Positions 1-8,570 are shown, counted from the first letter of the stretch. The stretch: 64,000 bases of DNA from Oscillospiraceae bacterium (GCA_017406005.1 JAFQZI010000053.1:1-64000), one strand, 5' to 3'. The notes: generated from the sequence alone by a model not told the origin. Program-made: numbers and translations.

Positions 1-1140
1 AGCATTGTCTTCTGCGGAAAGGAAATAAAGACTGCTGCCGGAGATGATGGGATGGAAAGAAGGCAGGTTTGTTAGTTTAACGTCTGTGCCATCAGAACAG
101 CGGAAGAGGTGAAAAGATTGGCCGTCGGAGCTGTCCTGATAGAGGAGACGGTCATCATCGAGGAAATACGGATAAGAGACTGCTTTTTCCAGAACAGGGC
201 GGATGTCCTCTCCGTGGAGATCCGAAGAAAAGAAATGGTGATTCTCGCCCGTGAAATACAGCCTCCGGTTGCGGAACTGGAGATCAGAGAGGTCTGGGGT
301 ATCAGAAAAAAGTATCTCGTGTTCCAGTGAATTCAAATCCAGGCGGGCAAGGGAAGCCGTACCGGCGTCTCTGTCATGGCGGATATAATAAAGCCAGTTG
401 TCAACAGGTGTAAGGAAAACAGCATTGACGTGACGGTCGAGCGCTTCGCAGATGCCGACTTGCGGGAGGTCACCGGAAAGGGTTATTTCGGAACGAACGA
501 GGTCAGGCAAGGGACTGTTTTTATCAAAAGCCATGCCATAAAGGGTGTTTCCGTTGAACCAATAGCGGCCCTGGAGCATAAAGTTGCTCATGGCCTGGGC
601 TTGCTGCTCTGAGAAGGGGAGAGAAAGCTGAAGAGCATCAGAACGGAGAGCGGCAAGGAGGGCCTGCGATGCGGCGGCTTCGTTCAGGACGTCGGTGACA
701 GAGATTTGTGTATTAAGGGAGGATACAGCTTTCTCGGTTGGAGTAAGCTTGAGAGAAAGGTTGTCCTGCAAAGTGCAGAGGAGAGCGCCGCCATCAGATA
801 GGGAGAGGAGAAAGACGGAATCCGAGTCTGTCAGGGCGTAGGTTCCGGTTCCCAGGGCCCGGAGCTCAACGGGATAGACAACGCCGCAGAACAGCAGCTT
901 ACCATAGCCATAGGGAGACAACTGGAGAGACATCAACTCTTCGGGTGTATTGAGACCGAGGGATGCGGAGGCGGCCTCGAGATCGAGAGAGGCGTTGTTT
1001 GAGAGGACGTCCTGCACGGTCCAGGTGCCGGCGAGATCGGGCATGGCGGCGAGGGCAGAGGAAGAAAGCCCAGAGAAAAGAAAGAAAAATAGAAAAAAAG
1101 GGAAAATAGATTTATAAAGAATACGTATCGTTTTAAACAT
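1..1140 (-). CDS. Secreted propeller-like protein (3' end outside window)
   Basis: An uninterrupted minus-strand frame of 380 codons begins at ATG 1140 and runs off the left edge, so the C-terminus is missing. An AAGGA ribosome site lies about 8 nt upstream. The first 32 residues form a classic signal peptide (basic start, a very Phe/Leu-rich core, then SSSALAA), so the protein is exported. The later part has spaced motifs such as NWLYYIRHD, RRLYFTGEN and SSLYFLSAE. These recur like the blades of a beta-propeller and resemble the DUF5050 / YWTD-like repeats of clostridial surface proteins. No catalytic motif was seen. It lies downstream of the nucleoside transporter operon, about 285 bp away, and probably has its own promoter. 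The family call is by pattern only; secretion is well supported. Confidence 0.7.
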   Translation of the reverse strand, partial: MFKTIRILYKSIFPFFLFFFLFSGLSSSALAAMPDLAGTWTVQDVLSNNASLDLEAASASLGLNTPEELMSLQLSPYGYGKLLFCGVVYPVELRALGTGTYALTDSDSVFLLSLSDGGALLCTLQDNLSLKLTPTEKAVSSLNTQISVTDVLNEAAASQALLAALRSDALQLSLPFSEQQAQAMSNFMLQGRYWFNGNTLYGMAFDKNSPLPDLVRSEITLSGDLPQVGICEALDRHVNAVFLTPVDNWLYYIRHDRDAGTASLARLDLNSLEHEILFSDTPDLSDLQFRNRRLYFTGENHHFFSSDLHGEDIRPVLEKAVSYPYFLDDDRLLYQDSSDGQSFHLFRCSDGTDVKLTNLPSFHPIISGSSLYFLSAEDNA

Positions 1141-1201
1141 ATAGAATTATCCTTGTTATAGGGAACTCTTCAATTGCCTCATAAGAAGTGCGGTGCATGT
1201 T

Positions 1202-1249
1202 GCTCGCGAAGACAACGTTGAACCTCGATTTTGGTGCTCCGTCGCGAGC
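1202..1249. repeat. 48-bp dispersed repeat, copy A, with 8-bp terminal inverted repeats
   Basis: A 48-bp unit bounded by GCTCGCGA and its complement TCGCGAGC. A second copy of exactly the same length lies at 9864-9911 and matches at 42 of 48 positions, with perfect termini. The two copies bracket the nucleoside/rplJL block. The unit could be a small non-autonomous element or a hairpin-forming intergenic repeat; no reading frame fits inside. Confidence 0.8.
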
Positions 1250-1251
1250 TT

Positions 1252-1328
1252 AATTCAATTAGTAATGAGTAATTAGTAATTGTTTGAAAGCGCGTGGGAA
1301 CGCGATTAATTGATAGTTGATAATTGAG
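1252..1328. repeat. AATTAGTAATT-type short-repeat patch
   Basis: Degenerate short direct repeats built on AATTAGTAATT and AATTGATAGTT. Related patches occur at 6347-6379 and 7872-7905. Together with copy A of the 48-bp repeat this fills most of the 285-bp gap between the secreted protein and the permease gene; no gene is visible here. Confidence 0.6.
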
Positions 1329-1368
1329 CTGATACGCGGGAAAGAAGCGAAGGGAGATAAGAGGAAAG

Positions 1369-1393
1369 GGAACCACCGAAAATCGGTGGTTCC
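1369..1393 (-). terminator. Hairpin ending the nucleoside ABC operon
   Basis: Perfect 11-bp stem (GGAACCACCGA, 3-nt loop, TCGGTGGTTCC) about 30 nt past the stop codon of the last permease gene. The minus-strand T tract is imperfect (CCTTTCC), so termination is likely but not certain. Confidence 0.6.
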
Positions 1394-1425
1394 TTTTAGG
1401 TGTATGCAAAAGAGAGGATTGTGAT

Positions 1426-2364
1426 TTAACGGGTGCCTTTGTCGTACGGGATACCTTCGGCCTTAGGAGCGCGGGAGGTCTTGGAGGTGAAGGCAAGGAC
1501 GATGAGAGAGACGATGTAGGGCATCATGTTGTAAACGTTGCCGGGGAGATTCAAAGCGGCAAGGGCAGGGAAGCCGACATAGGTATTCGACAAGGCGCGG
1601 AACAAGCCGAATAGCAAGGCCGCGAGAGCGATACGCTGAGGCTTCCATTGACCGAAAATCATGACGGCGAGTGCAAGGAAGCCGAAGCCGGCCACACCGT
1701 TTTCAAACTTCCAAATCGAGACACCGGCAAGAATGTAACAGATGCCGCCAAGACCGCCGAGCGCACCGGAGAGCAGAACACCGGCCCAGCGCATCTTATA
1801 GACGCTGACACCCACCGAGGCAGCCGCCTGAGGATGCTCGCCGCAGGCCATGAGGCGGAGACCGAACTTGGTTTTGTAGAGCAGGACAGCCACGAAAATT
1901 ACTGCGAGAACAGCCACAAGCATAAACCAGTTGAACTCAAAACCGTTGAGGTTAACAATGAACATTTTACGGGCGCGGACGTATTCGATTTCGGAAGAGT
2001 GGTCATCCGGGTTGGCAGCGGTGTTAATGGCTTTCACAAAAACCGTTGCCGCAGCAGTGCCGAGGAGGTTGAGAGCCGTGCCGACGAGCGTCTGGTCCGC
2101 TTTGAAATTGATGCAGGCCACGCCGAGCAGAGAGGAGTAGATCATACCGAAAACAATGGCTGCCAGCATAACGAGCAGGACCATGACAAACGCGCTGGAG
2201 GTGCCGAGGTAGCGCATCATCAGGGCGCCGCCGAGAGCACCGATGACCATAATGCCTTCCAGACCGAGGTTAATGACACCGGAGTGCTCCGAAACACAGC
2301 CGCCGAGTGCGACGAGGACAAGAACCGACGAGAAAATAAGCGTATACTGAATGAGAAGCAGCAT
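1426..2364 (-). CDS. BMP-family nucleoside ABC transporter, permease 2 (NupQ/YufQ-like)
   Basis: A 312-residue integral membrane protein with about nine hydrophobic segments, of the BPD_transp_2 family (RbsC/NupQ type). The N-terminus is a membrane segment followed by HSGVINLGLEGIMVIGALGG, a hallmark of the YufQ/NupQ permeases. GVSVYKMRWAGVLLSGALGGLGG fits the cytoplasmic coupling region. It is the last gene of the operon of ATPase, permease 1 and permease 2; its ATG overlaps the upstream TAA by one base (TAATG), so translation is probably coupled. The neighbouring phosphorylase and nucleoside kinases support nucleosides as the substrate. The substrate itself is inferred from context, because the family also carries sugars. 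Confidence 0.88.
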   Translation of the reverse strand: MLLLIQYTLIFSSVLVLVALGGCVSEHSGVINLGLEGIMVIGALGGALMMRYLGTSSAFVMVLLVMLAAIVFGMIYSSLLGVACINFKADQTLVGTALNLLGTAAATVFVKAINTAANPDDHSSEIEYVRARKMFIVNLNGFEFNWFMLVAVLAVIFVAVLLYKTKFGLRLMACGEHPQAAASVGVSVYKMRWAGVLLSGALGGLGGICYILAGVSIWKFENGVAGFGFLALAVMIFGQWKPQRIALAALLFGLFRALSNTYVGFPALAALNLPGNVYNMMPYIVSLIVLAFTSKTSRAPKAEGIPYDKGTR

Positions 2365-3488
2365 TATTTGTCACCCCCTTCGGAAGCTTTGAGAGCCCGG
2401 GCTTTCTTTTCTTCACTCTTTCTGAGGATGTTATTCATGGTGATCTTAATGAAGAGAACAAAGCCGCAGAGATAGATGATGACGGAGGAGATCAGGTCGG
2501 AAATCTGGGAGGAGTAGAAATTGGTGTTGACATACTGGCCGCCGTCGGTAATGTGCTGGATGAAGAACGAGGAGAAGATAGCACCGATCGGGCTCAGACC
2601 GCCGAGGAAGGCTGCAGCAATGCCGTTGAAGCCCATGCTCGGGACGGAGGATTGTGTACACTCCCAGCGCATGTAACCGGTGAGGAAGAGCATCGAGGCG
2701 CCGAGGCCTGCCAGTGCACCGGCAATGACAAGGGTGAGGATGATGTTGCGGTTCTCCGCCATGCCGGCGTATTTGGCTGCATTCTTGTTGCTGCCGGTGG
2801 CCTTGAGCTCATAGCCGAGCTTGGTTTTGCTGAGGAGAATGCTTACGGCGATGGCAATGAGAATAGCAAGCGGAACGGCGATGGTGATATACTGGTTTTT
2901 GTTAAAGAGCTTGTCCAGCCCGGCATTCGGGAGAAGGGCGGAAGGGTTAACGTCCTTAATATACATAGTATAAGGGCTAGCGACTTCTTTTACCTTTGTA
3001 AGCAATGTATTTGCGGTATAGAGGGAAATCCAGTTGAGCATGATGCCGGAAATGACCTCGTTAACATTGCAGCGGGACTTGAGGAAGCCAACAATGGCAC
3101 CGAGACATCCACCGGCTACCAGAGCGAAGATCATGCACGGCAGCCAGCCCCAGCCCCAGGCGAGAGCGGCATAGAGACATGCACAGGAGCCTGCCACATA
3201 CTGCCCGGCAACGCCGATGTTAAAGAGGCCGACTTTATAGGCGAAGAGAATGCTCAGAGAGCACATGAGAAGGGGCATTGTTTTGGAAAGGGTATTACCG
3301 AACTGCTGGAGCTTTTTATTCGGCCGGCTCCAGGTGAGGAAGTTTTTGATAACATTGATGATGGATTCGGCTGCACCTTCCGGGTTAATAAAGAGGAGGA
3401 CGATGTAGCCGATCAGCAGGCCGAGAATGATGCAGATTATGGAAGCGATAAAGGCCTGCACACCGGGGTTCTTCAGGGCTTTTTTCAT
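2364..3488 (-). CDS. BMP-family nucleoside ABC transporter, permease 1 (NupP/YufP-like)
   Basis: A 374-residue permease, longer than its partner, as is usual for the YufP/NupP subunit. It begins with a cytoplasmic MKKALKNPGVQ segment, followed by a membrane helix, a loop of about 40 residues and further helices. GLFNIGVAGQYVAGS and GFNGIAAAFLGGLSPIGAI match the conserved parts of the family. The start overlaps the end of the ATPase gene by 4 nt (ATGA) and the stop overlaps permease 2, showing a tightly coupled operon. It should form the heteromeric membrane channel with permease 2. Confidence 0.88.
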   Translation of the reverse strand: MKKALKNPGVQAFIASIICIILGLLIGYIVLLFINPEGAAESIINVIKNFLTWSRPNKKLQQFGNTLSKTMPLLMCSLSILFAYKVGLFNIGVAGQYVAGSCACLYAALAWGWGWLPCMIFALVAGGCLGAIVGFLKSRCNVNEVISGIMLNWISLYTANTLLTKVKEVASPYTMYIKDVNPSALLPNAGLDKLFNKNQYITIAVPLAILIAIAVSILLSKTKLGYELKATGSNKNAAKYAGMAENRNIILTLVIAGALAGLGASMLFLTGYMRWECTQSSVPSMGFNGIAAAFLGGLSPIGAIFSSFFIQHITDGGQYVNTNFYSSQISDLISSVIIYLCGFVLFIKITMNNILRKSEEKKARALKASEGGDK

Positions 3489-5020
3489 GCTTTCACCTCA
3501 TCTCTTTTCGCACCGGCCATGTAGAGGCCGAGCTCTTCCTGGGTGGTCTTCTTCGGATCCAGCTCGCCGACGATTTCGCCCTCGTACATGACGAGGATAC
3601 GGTCAGGCACGTCCATGACTTCATCGAGCTCGAGAGAGATCAGAAGGACGGCTTTGCCGGCATCACGCTGGGCAACGAGCTGTTTGTGGATGTATTCAAT
3701 GGCACCGACGTCGAGCCCGCGCGTCGGCTGGACGGCAATCAGGAGTTCCGGAGCTTTGTCAATCTCACGGGCGATAATGGCCTTCTGCTGGTTGCCGCCG
3801 GACATAGCACGAGTGGTGGTAATAGCCCCCTGGCCGGAACGGACGTCATACTGCTCGATGAGGCGGTCGGCATACTCGCGGATGTTTTTGCGGCGGAGGA
3901 AACCGGCGGGAGTGGTGAACTCGGGGTTAAAATACGTCTGGAGGATGAGGTTATCTTCCAGCGAGTAATCCAGAACGAGGCCGTGTTTGTGACGGTCTTC
4001 CGGGATGTGGCTCATGCCGAGGATGCTCTTCTGGCGGATAGAGGTTTTGGTGATGTCCTTGCCGCAGAGAGTAATCTTCCCACTGACGAGAGGTTCCAGA
4101 CCGGAGAGGCCATAGACGAATTCCGACTGGCCGTTACCGTCAATCCCGGCGATGCAGACGATTTCACCGGCATGCACCTTAAGGGAGACGTTTTTCACGG
4201 CATTGTTCTTGTGGACTTTGGAAGCGACCGTCATATTGTCAATTTCGAGAATAACGTCACCCGGGGAGGCAGGCTTTTTCTCCACATGGAAGTTGACATT
4301 GCGGCCGACCATCATGGCGGAGAGATCTTCCGCGGTGGTATTTTTCGTTTCGACGGTGCCAATGTACTTGCCTTTGCGGAGAACCGAGCAGCGGTCTGCC
4401 ACTTCCATGATCTCGTTGAGCTTGTGGGAAATGAAGAGGATGGATTTGCCCTCGGCGGCAAGATTCTTCATGATCTGCATGAGCTCGGAAATCTCCTGCG
4501 GGGTAAGAACAGCCGTCGGCTCGTCAAAGATCAGAATTTCATTATCGCGGTAGAGCATTTTGAGAATTTCGGTTCGCTGCTGCATACCGACGGTAATGTC
4601 TTCAATTTTGGCATCGGGGTCAACAGAGAGACCATACTTTTCCGAAAGAGCCATGACCTTATCGCGGGCTTCTTTCTTCTGGAGAAAGCCCATTTTATTC
4701 GGTTCGACCCCCATAATGATATTGTCAAGAACCGTAAAGCACTCGACAAGTTTGAAATGCTGATGCACCATGCCGATGCCAAGAGCATTCGCGTCATTCG
4801 GGTTGTTGATTTTTACTTCAACACCGTCTTTTTTGATGATGCCCTCTTCCGGCTGATAAAGGCCGAACAGCACGCTCATCAACGTGCTCTTGCCCGCGCC
4901 ATTTTCTCCCAAAAGTGCGTGGATTTCGCCTTTTTTAAGCTGGAGAGTAATATCATCGTTTGCAATGATCCCGGGGAACTTTTTGGTTATGTGCAGCATT
5001 TCTACAGCATATTGTTCCAA
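3485..5020 (-). CDS. BMP-family nucleoside ABC transporter, duplicated ATPase (NupO/YufO-like)
   Basis: A 511-residue protein with two nucleotide-binding domains in one chain, as in sugar and nucleoside importers. The first has a Walker A (GENGAGKST) near residue 40 and a Walker B (EILIFDEPTAVLTPQE) near 160. The second has a degenerate Walker A (GIDGNGQSE) near 290 and a signature motif MSGGNQQKAIIAREI. Its Walker B region reads LLIAVQPTRGLDVGA, so the catalytic Asp-Glu is missing and site 2 is probably non-hydrolytic, which is normal for this family. It powers the two downstream permeases. A strong terminator separates it from the upstream binding-protein gene, so it depends on read-through or on a weaker promoter. 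Confidence 0.92.
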   Translation of the reverse strand: MEQYAVEMLHITKKFPGIIANDDITLQLKKGEIHALLGENGAGKSTLMSVLFGLYQPEEGIIKKDGVEVKINNPNDANALGIGMVHQHFKLVECFTVLDNIIMGVEPNKMGFLQKKEARDKVMALSEKYGLSVDPDAKIEDITVGMQQRTEILKMLYRDNEILIFDEPTAVLTPQEISELMQIMKNLAAEGKSILFISHKLNEIMEVADRCSVLRKGKYIGTVETKNTTAEDLSAMMVGRNVNFHVEKKPASPGDVILEIDNMTVASKVHKNNAVKNVSLKVHAGEIVCIAGIDGNGQSEFVYGLSGLEPLVSGKITLCGKDITKTSIRQKSILGMSHIPEDRHKHGLVLDYSLEDNLILQTYFNPEFTTPAGFLRRKNIREYADRLIEQYDVRSGQGAITTTRAMSGGNQQKAIIAREIDKAPELLIAVQPTRGLDVGAIEYIHKQLVAQRDAGKAVLLISLELDEVMDVPDRILVMYEGEIVGELDPKKTTQEELGLYMAGAKRDEVKA

Positions 5021-5107
5021 AGCAGACCAGCCTCCTTTTCTGTGGAATCAGATGTTCGATGGAATCAGGTACTGATATAATACTATAAGAGAAGAAAGAT
5101 TTCAATG

Positions 5108-5144
5108 AAAAAAACGGGGCAGGCCTGTAATGACCTGCCCCGTT
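5108..5144 (-). terminator. Intrinsic terminator between binding-protein and ATPase genes
   Basis: An 11-bp GC-rich stem (AACGGGGCAGG pairing with CCTGCCCCGTT) followed on the minus strand by a run of seven T. It sits 12 nt after the binding-protein stop and about 90 nt before the ATPase start. It should make the binding protein more abundant than the membrane parts. Confidence 0.9.
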
Positions 5145-5155
5145 GGGGAAAATTT

Positions 5156-6250
5156 TTACTTAATGTTGCCCTGGTAGTCAACCGTGACAGCGGAGACAGC
5201 GGGCTCAGCAGTGATGTCATTGGAAACAGTGACATCGCCTGCGTTCATAGCAGCAACGAGGGCTTCATAGTCAGCCTCAGTGAAGCTGTCGCTGAACTGG
5301 GTGGAAGGAGCGATCTGGACGAAGTTCTCAGCAGGAACATCGGAAACGAGGCCGAGGTTATCAACCTTGCCGCCTTCGAAGGTACCGTCGAGAATAGCCT
5401 GGAGCTCTGCATTGACAGTAGCAGCAAGACCCTTCATAGCGGAAGTGACCGTCATGCCTTCGCCGTAGAGACCATCGATCGTGCCAGCCTGGTCAACGTC
5501 AACACCGATGACTTTTGCACCGACCTTGGAAGCTGCTTCACCAGCAGAAGTGAAGATGCCGCCGCCGCAAGCAAAGACAACCTGTGTGCCGGAAGCAAAC
5601 CAGGTATCCATGTAAGCAGTGATATCGGAGTCACCATAGAACTGGTTGCCGTAGACATACTTGATTTCAACATCGGTGAGGCCGAGTTCAGCAGCAGCTG
5701 CATCAGCGCCCTGAACAAAGCCGTAGCCGTAACGGACAACAGCAGGAACTGCCATGCCGCCGAGGTAACCGAGCTTGGTGTAGCCGAGCTTCACAGCTGC
5801 ATAACCAGCCATGTAGCCGCAGAGCTCTTCCTGATAGACAGCGCAGTAGAGGTTTGCAGGAACATCAGCTGCGAGATCACCGATATCGCCTTCGCTGACG
5901 TCGAGAGCGATGAAGGTGATGTCATCATATTCAGGAACAACATTCTGGATGGCTTTGCCAAATGCATAGCCAGGCATGATGAGGACAGTGTAGCCATCAT
6001 CAATGGCCTTCTCCATGGAGGAGCTACGGTCTTCATCGGAGTCAGATGCGGGCTTGTAGTACTGGAAGGTGAGGCCGTTTGCATCGGCAAATGCCTTGCA
6101 GGCTTCATAGGTGGTCTGGTTGAAGGACTGGTCAGTAATGTCACCATAGTCGGTGATCATTGCGACGGCAGGAGCTTCAGCAGATGCGGAAACTGCGCTG
6201 ATGGCGAAAACCATGCACAGTGCGAGAGCAAGGGCGAGAATTTTTTTCAT
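5156..6250 (-). CDS. BMP-family nucleoside-binding protein (BmpA/NupN-like)
   Basis: A 364-residue substrate-binding protein of the Bmp/PnrA family. It carries an N-terminal signal peptide with AxA-type cleavage (VSASA then EA) at about residue 25. The motifs ITDYGDITDQSFNQ, VGGMAVPAVVRYGYGFVQG-type glycine-rich stretch and CGGGIFTSAGEAA are typical of the fold, which binds purine or other nucleosides between two lobes. Unlike most Gram-positive homologues it has no lipobox cysteine at the cleavage site, so it looks like a free exported protein. It is the first gene of the importer unit with its own strong promoter; AGGA-type ribosome site GGAGGAAAG precedes the ATG. Family call is firm; nucleoside specificity follows from the salvage genes next door. 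Confidence 0.92.
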   Translation of the reverse strand: MKKILALALALCMVFAISAVSASAEAPAVAMITDYGDITDQSFNQTTYEACKAFADANGLTFQYYKPASDSDEDRSSSMEKAIDDGYTVLIMPGYAFGKAIQNVVPEYDDITFIALDVSEGDIGDLAADVPANLYCAVYQEELCGYMAGYAAVKLGYTKLGYLGGMAVPAVVRYGYGFVQGADAAAAELGLTDVEIKYVYGNQFYGDSDITAYMDTWFASGTQVVFACGGGIFTSAGEAASKVGAKVIGVDVDQAGTIDGLYGEGMTVTSAMKGLAATVNAELQAILDGTFEGGKVDNLGLVSDVPAENFVQIAPSTQFSDSFTEADYEALVAAMNAGDVTVSNDITAEPAVSAVTVDYQGNIK

Positions 6251-6291
6251 TTGTGCTTTCCTCCGTTTTGAAATATTACTTCATAAAGCGC

Positions 6292-6341
6292 GGTGATTTA
6301 ACCACCACGGGTATTATAACGTGTGGGGGGAGAGAATGCAA
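6292..6341 (-). promoter_or_regulatory. Promoter and putative operator of the nucleoside transporter
   Basis: On the minus strand TTGCAT (6341-6336) and TATAAT (6318-6313) are exactly 17 bp apart. Directly downstream, over the expected start point, lies the 15-bp imperfect palindrome GGTGATTTAACCACC (6292-6306), with 12 of 15 positions symmetric. It is well placed to bind a repressor; the regulator is not in the window. Confidence 0.7.
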
Positions 6342-6346
6342 GAAAT

Positions 6347-6379
6347 AATTCGCAATTCGCAATTGGCAATTCGCAATTA
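6347..6379. repeat. AATTCGCAATT short-repeat patch
   Basis: Four near-identical units of AATTCGC/AATTGGC in a row, between the promoter of the binding-protein gene and the end of deoD. It belongs to the same repeat family as 1252-1328 and 7872-7905. Confidence 0.65.
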
Positions 6380-6405
6380 AGGACTCGAAAGCGAAGAAAA
6401 CACTA

Positions 6406-7128
6406 TTAACCCATGGAGGCGGCGGTGTCGAGGGCAATGGTGATCATCTGGGAGAAGCCGAGCTGGCGATCTTCTGGAGAGAGCATTTCAGGACGGTAGA
6501 GATGATCGGACACCGTGCAGATGCAAAGGGCACGCTTGCCGAAATAGGCGGCGTTGGCGTACAGGCCAGCAGCTTCCATTTCGACACCGAGAACGCCCAT
6601 CTTTTTCCACATCTGGTTCTGTACAGAGCCGGCGTTGAAGGGAGAATAGAAGTTATCAGAGGAGAGAAGGTTGCCGATATGGACATTAATCCCGAGGGCT
6701 TCGGCTGCTTCTTTGGCAGCGGAAAGGAGCGTGAAATCGGCAAGGGGGGCGAAAGTTCCGTGTATGCCGAAATTTTCAATATAACTGGATGTTGTGCAGG
6801 CACCCTGGGCGAGGATCACATCCAGCAGGTGCAGGTTTTCCTGCAGGGCTCCGGCGGAACCGATGCGGATGATGTTTTCTACATTGTATTCGCTGTATAG
6901 TTCCCAGCTGTAGATGCCGATGGACGGGATGCCCATTCCGGACGCCATGACGGTTACCGGGACACCTTTCCACTTGCCGGTATATCCATGGACACCACGG
7001 ACATTGTTGACGAGTTCAGGGCTTTCCAGAAAAGTTTCTGCAATAAACTGGGAGCGGCGGGGATCGCCGGGCATTAAAACAGTTTTGGCTATGCTGCCGA
7101 CAGCAGCTTCGTTATGAGGGGTAGGCAT
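6406..7128 (-). CDS. deoD: Purine nucleoside phosphorylase, DeoD type
   Basis: A 240-residue enzyme that splits purine (deoxy)nucleosides with phosphate to the free base and (deoxy)ribose-1-phosphate in the cytoplasm. Family marks are TPHNEAAVGSIAKTVLMPGDP at the N-terminus (phosphate-binding G and R in PGDPRR), GVHGYTGKWKGVPVTVMASG, RIGSAGAL, and the substrate-binding GVEMEAAGLYANA. The conserved Asp-His region reads CTVSDHLYR. The length equals the usual hexameric DeoD. ATG 7128 is chosen because GGAGG lies 8 nt before it; an upstream TTG is too close to that site. Next to the nucleoside importer and two nucleoside kinases, it completes a salvage block. Confidence 0.95.
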   Translation of the reverse strand: MPTPHNEAAVGSIAKTVLMPGDPRRSQFIAETFLESPELVNNVRGVHGYTGKWKGVPVTVMASGMGIPSIGIYSWELYSEYNVENIIRIGSAGALQENLHLLDVILAQGACTTSSYIENFGIHGTFAPLADFTLLSAAKEAAEALGINVHIGNLLSSDNFYSPFNAGSVQNQMWKKMGVLGVEMEAAGLYANAAYFGKRALCICTVSDHLYRPEMLSPEDRQLGFSQMITIALDTAASMG

Positions 7129-7191
7129 AATCAATTCCTCCAGAAATAAAAAATTAAATATATTATATGAGAGAAAAAGAGAAAAGTCAAA

Positions 7192-7220
7192 TTGAAAGAA
7201 TAAGAAGAATATGATAAGAT
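7192..7220 (+). promoter_or_regulatory. Putative promoter of udk
   Basis: TTGAAA (7192-7197) and TAAGAT (7215-7220) at 17-bp spacing, about 37 nt upstream of the udk start. The region is shared with the divergent deoD gene. Confidence 0.5.
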
Positions 7221-7257
7221 AAGAAAAACAACGAATAGTGCGTTGGGAGGATAAACC

Positions 7258-7884
7258 ATGAGCAATGTTATTGTAATAGGGATTGCAGGCGGCACGGGAA
7301 GCGGGAAGAGTACACTAACCCAGAAACTGATTGAGCGATTCGGGGAAGATGTGTCGGTAATCCACCATGACAGCTATTACAAGGCACACCACGACATGCC
7401 GTATGAAGAGCGCTGCAAGCTCAACTATGACCACCCGAACTCTTTTGACACGGATCTGCTGATTCAGGCAGTGATAGATTTGAAAGCGGGCAAAGAAGTT
7501 GTCTGCCCAGTATATGATTTTACCATTCATGACAGAGCGGAAGAGACGGAAATCGTCCGGCCGGCACGAGTTATTATTGTTGAAGGCATTCTGATTTTCG
7601 AGAGCAGGGAGCTGTGCTCATTGATGGATATCAAGATTTTTGTGGATGCGGATGCAGACGTGCGTATTCTCCGCAGAATCATGAGAGATGTACAGGACAG
7701 AGGCAGGAGCCTGGATAATATTATCGACCAGTATCTCCACACGGTAAAACCGATGCACGAGCAGTTTGTGGAGCCGAGCAAAAAGAACGCTGATATCATC
7801 ATCCCGCAAGGTGGACACAACAAGGTGGCGCTGGAGATGGTGGTCGAGCGGGTAAGGGCACACTTAGATACAATTAGCAATTAG
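7258..7884 (+). CDS. udk: Uridine kinase
   Basis: A 208-residue kinase that phosphorylates uridine and cytidine to the monophosphates. The P-loop GGTGSGKST is at residues 11-19. HHDSYYK, CPVYDFTIHDR and VIIVEGILIFE follow in the order of the Udk/PRK family, and the lid carries RRIMRDVQDRGRS. Length is normal. GGGAGG precedes the ATG by 7 nt. It is transcribed away from deoD and towards tdk. Its last codons (ISN and the stop TAG) are made from the AATTAGCAATT repeat, meaning the repeat patch has fused with the gene end. Confidence 0.96.
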   Translation: MSNVIVIGIAGGTGSGKSTLTQKLIERFGEDVSVIHHDSYYKAHHDMPYEERCKLNYDHPNSFDTDLLIQAVIDLKAGKEVVCPVYDFTIHDRAEETEIVRPARVIIVEGILIFESRELCSLMDIKIFVDADADVRILRRIMRDVQDRGRSLDNIIDQYLHTVKPMHEQFVEPSKKNADIIIPQGGHNKVALEMVVERVRAHLDTISN

Positions 7885-7905
7885 CAATGCGTAATTAGCA
7901 ATTAG
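7872..7905. repeat. AATTAGCAATT short-repeat patch overlapping the udk stop
   Basis: Two pairs of AATTAGCAATT-like units, of which the first forms the final codons and stop of udk. This is the third patch of the same family in 6.7 kb. Confidence 0.65.
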
Positions 7906-7938
7906 TCGCTGCGAAAATAGAGAATTAAGGTGGGAACA

Positions 7939-8541
7939 ATGGCGAAGTTGTATTTTAAATACGGAGCGATGGGGTCGTCCAAGTCGGCACAAGCGCTGAT
8001 TACAAAGTTCAACTATGAAGAGCTTGACATGACCGTATGGCTGATCAAGCCGTCGATCGACACGAGAGACGGAGCAGATATCATCCGCAGCAGGATCGGC
8101 CTGGAAGCGCATGCGCAGGTGATTACTCCGGAGACAGATATTATAAAAGCCTATCAAGAGGCAGGCGACCACGATGTGATAATTGCGGATGAGGCGCAGT
8201 TTTTCACACCAGAACAGATCGACCAACTCCGGGAACTGGTGGACGAAAAGGATCTGCCGGTGCTGTGCTTTGGCCTGCGGACGGACTTCCTTACACACTT
8301 CTTCCCCGGTGCACAGCGGCTGATGGAACTGGCAGATTCTCTGACGGAAATCAAAACGGTTTGCCGGTGCGGCAGGAAGGCGACAGTTAACGCAAGAATT
8401 GACAGCGAGGGCAAGATTGTGACAGAAGGCGGCCAGATCCTCATCGGCGGGAATGACAGCTATATTGCCATGTGCCACCAATGCTGGAAGAAAGGTATTA
8501 GAGAACAGGGGACAGGATACAGGGGGAAGGATTCAGAATAA
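7939..8541 (+). CDS. tdk: Thymidine kinase
   Basis: A 200-residue type II thymidine kinase, phosphorylating thymidine with ATP. The P-loop region GAMGSSKS is at residues 9-16, the Walker-B-like stretch is VIIADEAQFF, and LCFGLRTDF matches the family. Two zinc pairs are seen: CRCG near residue 145 and CHQC near 182. ATG 7939 is chosen over an upstream GTG because AAGGTGG lies 5-6 nt before it. It follows udk by about 55 nt, so both pyrimidine nucleoside kinases are probably on one transcript. The C-terminal tail is slightly longer than usual and low in conservation. Confidence 0.95.
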   Translation: MAKLYFKYGAMGSSKSAQALITKFNYEELDMTVWLIKPSIDTRDGADIIRSRIGLEAHAQVITPETDIIKAYQEAGDHDVIIADEAQFFTPEQIDQLRELVDEKDLPVLCFGLRTDFLTHFFPGAQRLMELADSLTEIKTVCRCGRKATVNARIDSEGKIVTEGGQILIGGNDSYIAMCHQCWKKGIREQGTGYRGKDSE

Positions 8542-8570
8542 AGAATCTTTATGTTTCAGAAAGAAAAGAC

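Noticed and set aside
109..612. Short plus-strand frames at the left edge
   Set aside because: They lie opposite the 380-codon secreted protein, which has a signal peptide and a ribosome site.
7930..7941. GTG 7930 as tdk start
   Set aside because: The ribosome site AAGGTGG contains this GTG; ATG 7939 has correct spacing.
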